From the NCBI GenBank assembly GCA_029783825.1, contig JAREIK010000781.1, positions 496,001 to 560,000 on the forward strand: 64,000 nucleotides of DNA. The letters are read 5' to 3'. The DNA is from Sapria himalayana. Lineage: Eukaryota > Streptophyta > Magnoliopsida > Malpighiales > Rafflesiaceae. The notes under the pieces were generated by a model. The model searched no databases, was not told the DNA's origin, and saw only the letters and a program-made list of their open reading frames with translations. The translations under genes were made by a program, and so were the position numbers. Below, in pieces: positions 25,037 to 34,900 of the stretch (position 1 is its first letter; each line of letters begins with the position of its first letter).

Positions 25037-26183
25037 GCACGATTCACGATCGAGCAGTTCGATGACTGATCTCGATCTCTGTCTCTCTGCAATAACCTGC
25101 GCGATTTCTTCCAGGTGAATAGGCTTTCATCGCATCGATCATCACCTAGGGTTGTGCCATCTCGTTTTTTTGCAGTGACCGCGGTCGATTCTGGGAGCAA
25201 GGCTTTGGAATTTCTGAGATCGAGCAGAGATGAAGAGCGGAATTCTCCTCATGTTTCTTTCGGCCACCATCAAAATCTGCAAGTCAATTTGATCATCACT
25301 GATTATTGCATGCCTGGAATGACGGGCTATGATCTCCTGAGGAAATTAAAGTTAAAATTACTTCTCCCTGCTTTTAAACGCTCCCAACACGAGTCCGACT
25401 TGAAGATCAAATTCGAATTACTTTTTCCTAACTCATCATCTGAGCGTTACATTTCAGTTCTACACTGCTCGATTTTCCGATCTGGTTGACGACGAAGCAT
25501 TCCCACCACTCGGCCGTTGCTTAATTCTTCTGTTTCTGATTCTTCCCTCCTCTGCTTCACCTTTTACTCCATCAAATCTCCAAGCTCATCATCAAGAAAC
25601 TCGTTGATTGCTTGTCATAGTTTCTTCCCTTCTTCACGTGTTCTATGCGTGCTCCTGTGCAGGAATCCTCGTCTTTATAGTGATTGATTTTATTCATGGT
25701 TCCTCTTGTGCAGGAATCCCAATCGTTCAGGGATATACCAGTGGTGGTAATGTCGTCCGATGATATTCCGTCAAGAATTACTAGGTCAGGCAAATTCAAA
25801 TTTAGACATTAATTTCCCAGAAACGTAATCTCTGCGGTGCGGTGGGTCTCTCTTGATTATTCAACACCACAACCTCAATCAGACATCCACAAAAACAAAC
25901 CCTAATTCTTGCTCTGAACGCCGTCTTCTTCTCTGCTGTAGTCAGTTGCTTGGTGCGTGCGTATTGTTAGCGTGATTCCAGTGTTTCTAATACCAGATGA
26001 TGTTGAACAAGCAGGTGCTTGGAAGAAGGAGCAGAAGAGTTCTTTTTGAAGCCGGTTGGGCTCTCAGACGTGAACAAGCTTATGCCCCATTTGTTGAAGG
26101 GGGGCAAGCTTTGGCCCCAAGACAAGGAAACCAGAAGACATCTGCCAGTGCCACCCCATGGAGATGGCCATGGCAGGGAGTAA
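24934..26183 (+). CDS. Type-A response regulator, splice-defective copy
   Basis: Type-A regulators take phosphate from histidine phosphotransfer proteins and damp cytokinin signalling. Four exons (24934-25036, 25176-25351, 25714-25784, 26015-26183) would join to 173 codons. The receiver domain is complete: [20 protein letters not shown] with the acidic DD pair, [31 protein letters not shown] with the phospho-accepting Asp, the [20 protein letters not shown] segment, and [14 protein letters not shown] with the conserved Lys. A short tail and no DNA-binding domain mark it as type A. Two splice sites are odd. Intron 1 begins CAAG|GCACGA (GC donor). The in-frame end of exon 2 is AAG|TTAAAA, with no GT or GC; the nearest GT, one base earlier, shifts the frame to a quick stop. 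All other residues look conserved, so this is a recent lesion, a sequence error, or unusual splicing. Confidence 0.8.
25176..25351 (+). CDS. Response regulator exon 2
   Basis: Acceptor TTTTTTTGCAG, then (G)TG ACC GCG GTC. Carries the phospho-accepting Asp in TDYCMPG and ends RKLK. The frame stays open into the intron as far as 25489, so retention of intron 2 would give a product lacking the FFLKPV lysine. Confidence 0.75.
25714..25784 (+). CDS. Response regulator exon 3
   Basis: Acceptor TTGTGCAG|GAATCC, donor CTAG|GTCAGG. Encodes [20 protein letters not shown] and RIT. A second TGTGCAGGAATCC string 55 bases upstream mimics this acceptor but leads to a stop. Confidence 0.8.
26015..26183 (+). 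CDS. Response regulator exon 4
   Basis: Acceptor AAGCAG, then G TGC TTG. Encodes [20 protein letters not shown] and a short tail ending HGDGHGRE with TAA at 26181-26183. Confidence 0.8.
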
Positions 26184-27653
26184 TATATCAGAATTTGACT
26201 GCCATTATATACGTGAATGTTTGGCAATAAGCAACATCAACATAATAAAACCTTTTTTTTTAGACATAGTTTGTTGTTGCTGTATTTCTATTTCATTCCT
26301 GATCAAGCCCTGGATCTTTTTTTGCATCACGCTTTCTTATTGCTCATTAGCATTAATGCTCATATCTTACACGCTTGTAAGTACACACAATATGTATCCA
26401 TACTTTCCAATATGTATCAATCATTGTTGCAAAACACATTCTGTCTGGTGTGTATATGTACGCATACATGTCAATATTAGTATATACGCGCACACACACA
26501 CACACACACACAATGTGTAGCTATTCACAATCTTATAAGTACACACATTGCATGTATACACACATGTTATCACGTCAATATATACACATTTCATGCCTGT
26601 CTGTATATATAATTCATATATACACATTGCATATTTATATATGTAAACACTCTTATATACGCCCACACAGCGTACATTCTACATTGGCATCATATATGTG
26701 CACAGCACACGCATACATATGCACACACATATGCATACACATATATACACGAATTTAGTTCAATATATACACCACATTGTAACTAGTAACTCATTTTTGC
26801 GTATGCTATCTTCATGGGTGAATATATATACATAACATATACACATGAAAGTGAGTCAATATGTGCACAACAGAACTAGCAACCTTTTGGGGGAACAAAC
26901 ACGCACACACACACACACACACAAATTTAGGTCAATATAAACACTTTGCATAGCTAGTAACAATCATTTTTGAAACACATTCAAGGGTGAGTATATAAAT
27001 AAACCCAACATATATGTCCTTGGGTATATACTTACATGCATGCATGTAACACATAGGCATTATATATGCACTTCAGCATATACATTCACATGGGTCAATA
27101 TATACACATCATACAATAAGTATCAATCATTTTTTATGATGCTTACATATTCTTGATGGATACTTAGGCACATAAACACAGATGAATCGATACCCATTGT
27201 ATACATATCATCCATTATTGCAATAACACACACATACAGGTACACACATGCATGCATGCACGCACGCAGGCACACATGCATGCACGCACACACATACAGG
27301 CACACACATGCACGCACACACGCATGCACACACGCACACATGCTTTTCGAGTATAGACATGGACAAGCATATATAATGTGAACACGCGCGCACACACACA
27401 CACACACACAGATTGCATATAGACTGCATATATAGACTTTGCATAACAAGTATTACTCATGTATATACACACACGCACACACACACACACACACATGTTT
27501 ATACAATATATGTGGGGAATGAAAATGTCAACAGAACAATTATCAGGCATGGACAAGGGGTGGCTTGGAGGATAATTGCAAATCGAACGGGAGCAAAAAA
27601 GAAGGCAACGGAAGAAACAAAATTGGCTGATAAATAGAAATGGCGGGGCGAGA
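26184..27653. repeat. Intergenic region rich in CA and CG/CA repeats
   Basis: Lies between the convergent 3' ends of the response regulator and the helicase gene. (CA)n tracts occur at 26491-26512, 26902-26923, 27391-27410 and 27464-27494. At 27227-27340 there is an alternating purine-pyrimidine stretch of CACACATG, GCATGCA and CACGCA units. Open frames here are repeat artefacts. Confidence 0.8.
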
Positions 27654-27800
27654 TTACACTGGGGCACTCATGCGGACGAAGCTTAGTTGGGCCAGATAGT
27701 TGCGCTCTGCAAAATCGTGCAACGAACGATGAGAGCGCGCGCCATTCGTCGACTGTCTTTCGGCTTCTTCTTTCCAGACTCTCCCGCACTTATCGGCGTC
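27654..27800 (-). CDS. F-box helicase exon 8 (C terminus)
   Basis: Acceptor GTGTAG|GACGCC. Encodes DADKCGRVWKEEAERQ and SLHDFAERNYLAQLSFVRMS, ending APV with TAA at 27656-27654. The LHDxAExNYLxxLSFVR ending matches the family C terminus, which fixes the reading frame and the gene end. Confidence 0.88.
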   Translation of the reverse strand, partial: DADKCGRVWKEEAERQSTNGARSHRSLHDFAERNYLAQLSFVRMSAPV

Positions 27801-28432
27801 CTACACGCACAGAGAGATGCAAACTTTATTGCAGAAACTTTTAATGGCAGAAACAAGCACACAGCGCCCCACGGCCCCACCTGAAGGAAATCAAGCATCT
27901 GCTCTTCAATGGTGCCGCGCATTGCCAGAGTCTCGACGTGAATCGGCCTGGTCGCACCCATCCTGTGGGCGCGGCTAATCACCTGCTCCTCCATGCTGAA
28001 GAAGAAGAAGAAGTGAGAAAACAAGATACGTGGAAAAACTCGCAGGTTTCATTCTAGGCGTTAAGTAGTAATCTCTCTATCTGTCTAGCACCACCACCTT
28101 CTGTCCCATATTGGCTCCATGAGAAACACGCGCGTGACAAAGCTCAAATCAAGACCCAGGGCAGCACTTCCATCCATTAGAAGTGCCGTGCAGGTTTCAT
28201 CTCTCTGGAAAGTAGACAACGACTTGACCTGGACAGTGTGGGAAACAGGAGTGGAAGTTGAAATCGAAATCAACACCAAAGAGAAGAAAAGAACACCAGG
28301 TGATGTTAATGCTACCTTGTTGCTCGAGTGCATTGGGCTGTACAAACCAACATGATTAATCCCCGCAAGGGTCAACTGCACAAAAAAATATCACCAACTT
28401 GTGTTTCGTAGGTGTATATGTACATGTATGTG

Positions 28433-28478
<46 letters not shown>

Positions 28479-29131
28479 TATGCATGCATATAAATCATTC
28501 AGATCATGTATATGTACATGTATACCACTAAAAGGTTAAGGATACATAATTTTTAACAGATTTGATTAAAAAAAAAAATAAAATTTATACAACCAACCCA
28601 ATTAGCTATGATAAAGATTGATTATGATGATACACACACACACACACACATATATATATGTATGTATGTATATGTATGTATGTATGTATATCAAAGTGTA
28701 TGAATACTAAAATTACACTAGTATGAAAAAGGACTTGCTATATGTGCATATACATATATATAAATATCGTGTGCATACAAATTAGATGATATGTGTGTGT
28801 GTGTGTATCTATCTAAGCATGTATATTCACAAATAACATATACATACATATTTAAAGGATACGAGTGGGCTTAAGGATTGTAGTTTATCTATGAGATTAT
28901 GAATTTGAAGCCCACATGTATTAATTGCAATTTACCAATTCAAAATTGAACTAAAAGTAGGGCATAGTACTCATCAAATATAAATGTGTATAAACAAAGT
29001 ATACTAAAATAGATGGGCAAATGATAGAGGTATATTATACAAGCATACACATATAAATGTGTGTGGGTATCATATGTGTGTATATATATATACTATAGCA
29101 TGGATTACAAAAATACAAATGTACTATAAAT

Positions 29132-29167
<36 letters not shown>

Positions 29168-31882
29168 TCACACTCAAATTATATGTAGGTACATGTATTT
29201 GTGGGAGTGCATATGCATCTAGTATTTGTCGAACCACTTTTGACTAATATAAATGTCTTAAAAATAAACAATCCCAATGCTAGGTCACTTTTTTTAATAA
29301 ATAAATGCATTTCATAAAAAAAATATAAAAAAAAATATGCATCATGATATTTAAGGTTTAATTTAGGTTTTATTTTGATATGTTTAAATAATCACTAATA
29401 CACTAATTATCATAAGAATTCTAAAGTTAAACGTACTAGCTCGCGATCACTACTGAGATGATTAACTAGTGCGGAAGTTTGTTGTATACATATGCCATGG
29501 AGTTAATAAAAGATGATTAGTCAGAAGAAGAAAAAAAAATATAAAAAATTAAAAAAAAATAAAAAAAAATTAAAAAAAATTAAAAAAAAATTAAATTTTA
29601 TTTTTATTTCTTTTTTTCTTTGTTTGGGAGGACCTGATATGTGAGCTATTCCAAACTATAAAGTACGAACGGCATGATATTGTAACAATAAGGTACTAAG
29701 GGCCTCGAAAGATTATTGTCAATCTAGTATTTCAGGAGTTAATAAAGTATATTCAGGTAGATTATTATTTTATACAAGAAAAGATTCAAAATAATTCGAT
29801 AGCCACCATGTATATACATCACAACCATATATATTGTATATATACTCACAAATATTCTTAAAGTATATCACATATAATTCTTCTCTCTTCCAAATTAAGT
29901 ATTTATGATTTATGTGCACAAGTTTTAAGAAGAATGTTTAAATTTGATATAATTTTTATTATTTATTTGCTTAATTCATTTTCATTATTTAAGAGTAACT
30001 AATATGTTAACTACCCAAAGCTATATATATATATATATATAATGGTTATTATATTTTAAAAAATATATTCTCATTAATAAACTATTTTTCTTTTTTTGAT
30101 CTCTCTCTCTCGCTCTCTTATTCTCCCCCTTCTCAAAATCCATAAGGGTTGAAGCCCGAATCAACCCTTCACATGGCATTAGAGGCAAATGATGTTGTAT
30201 ACACACACATATAGACACACACAGACACACACATACACACACACATGTACTAGTTATTATATTATAAAAAATATATTTTCATAATTATTAATGATTAGTA
30301 AGCTATTTTTTATTTTTTTCCTCTCTCTCGTTCTCTTATTTCGCTCCTTCCTAAAATCCACAAGGGTTGAAATCCTAATTAATCTTCACATAGTATTATA
30401 GGCTAATGATACCATATTGTGATAATACGACATCTCGGCACATCGTAGCTAATTTAATATTTTAGAAGTAAATAGAATATATTAAAGTTGAATATCACTT
30501 AACACATAAAAAGATTCAAGATAATTTGACATCTATTATACTATATACTTTACTGGCATATATATTATAAATATATTCATGAAAACTCTTATAGAATCAC
30601 ATATTAATTTTCTCTTCCAATTTAAGTATTCATGATATATACGCAAAAGTTTGAAGGTGAATATTCAAATTTGATATAATTTTTATTATTTATTTATTTT
30701 TTAATTATTTGAGATTACCCAATAAGTGAACTATCCAAAATTGTATATATACATACATACTTACGATCATATATATATATATATATGATGATTATTATAT
30801 TAAAAAAAACATGTTTTCATTATACAATTTTTTTTTGTTGCTCTTATTCTCCTCCTTAAAATCCAAAAGGGTTAAAATCGTAATTAACTCTTCATGTGGT
30901 TTTGGAGGTTAATAATATTGTATTGTGATGGTAAGACATCTCAGTACATTACTACCAATCCAATGTTTTAAGCATAAATAATATTTATCGAGCTTGATTA
31001 TTATTTCATATAGTAAAATATTCAAGATAATTTGATAACTACTATCTAAGAAGCACATACACGGACACGGGGATACGACATGGCAGAATACGGGGACACG
31101 ACAAATTTTAAAAAACTAGGATATGGATACAGCTAGGATACGGCATGATAAAAAAAATAAAATTAAAAATAAAAATTATTTTTTTTATAAATATTATGTA
31201 TTTTATAAAATAAAATAAAATAAATTAAATTAAAATAATTTATTATATAAAATAAAAATATTATATTTTATAAGATAATATTTATAATTATTTTATGGTA
31301 TAAAATAATAATTTATAATTATATTATATAAAAATATATATTTTTTATTTTATAAAATAAAAATATTTTTTTTTATTTTATAAAGATATTTTATGCCACA
31401 TCCCCACACAAATACGCTCGCCCCTCCTTCCCCCTCAAATCATGTCCGCCCCCTGCCAGTGGCCAATGTCGCCCATGTGGCAACGTTGGCCACCCGACGT
31501 CGTTGGACGTCGAGCACTATAGACATTGATACGGCTGCCGATGCAACCATCCGATACGCCACGTGGCGTATCGGATACGAATTGATCAATGATATGCCAC
31601 AATGTGTATAAGATACGTATCCGTGCCGTGTCCGTGTCGTGTCCACGTGTCTAGGTGTCGGACACGTGGACACGGTTGTAGGGAGCCGTGTCTGTGCTTC
31701 ATTGACTACTATGTATATACTTTACTAATGAAGATATAATCATGAAGACACTCATAGGATTACATATTAATTTTCTTCCAAGTTATACACAATGTTTGAA
31801 GAGGCAGTGTTTAGAATTTGATAAAATTTTTACAAATTTTTTTTTTTATTATTTAAGAGTACCCGACAAATGAACTATCAAA

Positions 31883-31924
<42 letters not shown>

Positions 31925-34900
31925 ATGATTATATTTCTAAAAACATATTTTCATTAATAAATTATTATTATCTTCGCTTTCTATCTCTTATTATTTATGG
32001 GTTGAAACCCTAATCATCCTTTCATATAATTTTAGAGACTAATGATGTTATATTGTGATAGTGAGACATATTGACACATTGGTACCAATCCAGTGTTTCA
32101 ATAACTAACAAATATATCGACATTGATTATCATTTTATATAAGAGAAAAAAATTATAATAATTCAATAACTATTACGTAAATACCCTCAAAGAGACTCTT
32201 ATAGTATCAAATATTATTTTTCTCTTCTAAATTGGATGCTTATATTATATACACAAAAATTTGCAAGGGGATGTTCATATTTGATCTAATTTTTATTATT
32301 TATTTTATTTTTTCTTTTTTAATATCTTAGAATACAAGTAAACTATCCACACACACACAAACACACACACACACACACACACAAATATATATATAATTAT
32401 ATTTTAAAAAATAGATTTTCATTAATAAATCATTATTTTCCTCTCTCTTTCTCTCTGTTAGTTTCCCACTTCCATAAATCCAAAGGTCAAAACTCTAGTA
32501 CAAGACAAGACGATGCCTATACCCGGAGGCATGTATCCAACATCCTTGGGAATTACACTCATGTCCTCCAGGATTAGATGGTCTTTTCCTTTGTCAATCA
32601 GACTACTAAACTACATTAAAAAATTACCTACTTATAATTTGTTCTAAAAAAAATAAAATATTTAGTTTTTTTTTAATTGCTTCTTTTTTTAAATTATAAT
32701 ATTATTATTTTAATATTGTTAAAATATAACGTAAAATAATAATATAAACCTTCTAAATGTTTTTTTCCTGCCCGGCTGGCTAATTGTCTAGCCCGGTCCA
32801 AGAGCAGGCCGGGTTGAAAGGATAAACTTGTAAATTCTTAACAAAATAGGTAGATACAGAAATAAGAAATACCTGCTGCTCAATCACGTGGATATGCTCA
32901 AGAAATTGAGAAAATATCAGAACTTTTTCCGAAGCAATCTTGTAAACCACAGAACTGTTTCCGGAACACTCCAGCAGTTCCTTCAGCCTTTTAACTAGAT
33001 AAGCAACCTTGCTGCTCGATGTTGATTGCCAATCCGGATCCCAGTCATCCTGCACGGGCACCCCGAACCAAGTTCATATGCGTTCTCATGAAATAAGACC
33101 TTGTTTGGTAGTAGGCGAGTCGGGAGAGAAGCATTATTCATTTATATTTTTAATCAGATAGAAAATATTGGTAACAGATAACACTAGAGGTGTCAACCGG
33201 GCCAGCCCGGCCCGGCACGAGGCACGGGAACATTCCGTGCCCTGGTTAGGCACGTGCCGTGCCGTGCCTGACCTGGCACGGTTCGGCCCGTGACACGGCA
33301 CACCGGCACGGGTTCGTCCCGTGTCGGGTCCCCCGAATCCCGAACCGTACGGACAGGCCAGCCCGAGAGGGCCAGGTAAGGCACGGCACGGCCTGCCTTG
33401 CCTGCCGGCCATCCCGGGCCGAAGCTATTTTAAACGGTGTCATGCTTGGCCCGGCCCGGCCCGTTTGACACCGCTAGATAACACAAAGTCCACTCAAAAG
33501 AAATAGTTTAGTTGGTCTAGAGGTGTCAACCGAGCTGTGCGGCCCGGGCACGGTTCAGCCGTGCCTGGTGCTGGACCATGCCTGGTCAAGCGGCACGGGC
33601 TACCATTACGAAAACCCGAGGACCAGCTACGGACCACAATGTCTTGCTTACGTGGCTGATTGTAATTGCTCAGACAAATAAGGTGACTACCAGTTGCATT
33701 TTCATGCAACGGGCTTCCGACAGGGATGGTCCGCCACGACCCTGCACTATACGAGCCAACTATGCAGTGCCGGGCTGATTCCCATGCCATGTCAGGCACT
33801 ACACGGCTTTTTTGACACCACTAAGTGATATAGTATGATCAAGGAATCCAATATTATCAAAAAAAAAAAAAAACAACACCATACTCAAATAAAACACATA
33901 CATGCAAATTATATGAGATAATTACTCATATAAAATATAATTTTTTTTTAAAAAAATTGTTTTATTAAAAAAAAGGTTTTTGTAAACTAGATAATATGTA
34001 ATATAAAAAAAAAACAAATAATTAGAAATTTAGATGATAATGCACCCGCATGCCTAGCCTGGTAGTAGCGCCTAGCCCAATGGAGCATATTATTTTTTTT
34101 TTAAAAAAAAAATCCAGTCATATAAGTTGAATCTTGCTTATGTGGCCAATTACAATTGGCCGGTCGCCTATTGCATTTTCACGCAATGGGCTTCCAATAG
34201 GGATGGTACAGCACAACCTTGCACTACTCGGGCCAACCATGTCGTGTCATCCCTGGCATTGCACGGGAATCATACCATGCCGTGTCTGGCACGACATGGT
34301 GCATGGCCGTCCTAGAATGGCACAACCCGTCTAACACCTCTACTTAGAGGTGTCATACGGGCCTGGCCGGCCTGGCCCAAATTTTTTGAGCACGAGCGTG
34401 CTGCCGTGCCGGGCCTGGCACGGTTATTGTACCGTGCCGTGCCTAGCCCGCTTAGGCTTGCATGTCCGTACGGGTCAGGATTCGGGGAGACCGCGGGTCG
34501 GGTCGAATCAGACCCGACCCGCGGTCTTTTTTGCGAAAGGGGCCATCGTGGGGTCGGGCTCACGGGACACCCAGCACAGGACAAACCAGTGCCGGTGTGC
34601 CATGTCACGGGCCGAACCGTGGCGGATCAGGCACGGCACGGGCCCGGGCACAAAATTTTTCCGTGCCGGGCAGGGCCGGGCCGGGCCGGTTGACACCTCT
34701 ACCTCTACTTCATTAAACATTTTCAGGCCATATGAGAGATTAATATCTCGACATACTTACGACCGAAAATTAGAGAGACTATGTCGAATAAGCCTCTGGC
34801 ACGAGGCCTGCCAGTGAAAGCTTTAGTCGAAGATACTTGTTATCAGTCCGAGACATCACCTCCTCGAAAGCAAACTCGTATATATAATGCAATAACAAAT

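Larger units (their letters stand above)
29640..32480. repeat. Five degenerate tandem copies of a unit of roughly 470-515 bp
   Basis: The same order of landmarks recurs. Each unit has TTTGATATAATTTTTATTATT, then an AT run, CTCTCTCGCTCTCTTATT, AAATCCATAAGGGTTGAA, and a TTAGAGGCTAATGATG-like stretch. The CT-rich landmark occurs at about 30103, 30322, 30836, 31974 and 32440. After removal of the 659-bp insertion at 31046, spacing is about 470-515 bp, except for a shortened first interval. All copies lie in helicase intron 5. Confidence 0.65.

Noticed and set aside
24855..25118. 87-codon frame starting upstream of the response regulator
   Set aside because: Out of frame with the receiver domain; covers its leader and exon 1.
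25665..25713. Use of the upstream TGTGCAGGAATCC copy as the exon 3 acceptor
   Set aside because: Reads into TAG/TGA within a few codons and does not give the conserved DIPVVVMSS segment in frame.
26158..27667. Cys/Val/His-rich open frames over the CA repeats
   Set aside because: Translations of CA, TG and CATG repeats without domain similarity.
33518..33823. 8-bp target duplication for MITE B
   Set aside because: AGTTGGTC on the left and AGTGATAT on the right do not match well enough.
33134..34817. Many GC-rich open frames of 60-155 codons on both strands
   Set aside because: They fall inside MITEs A, B and C, have low-complexity Pro/Arg/Gly/Ala composition in every frame, and resemble no protein. 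The same holds for 38269-38951, 39066-39538 and 40888-41390.
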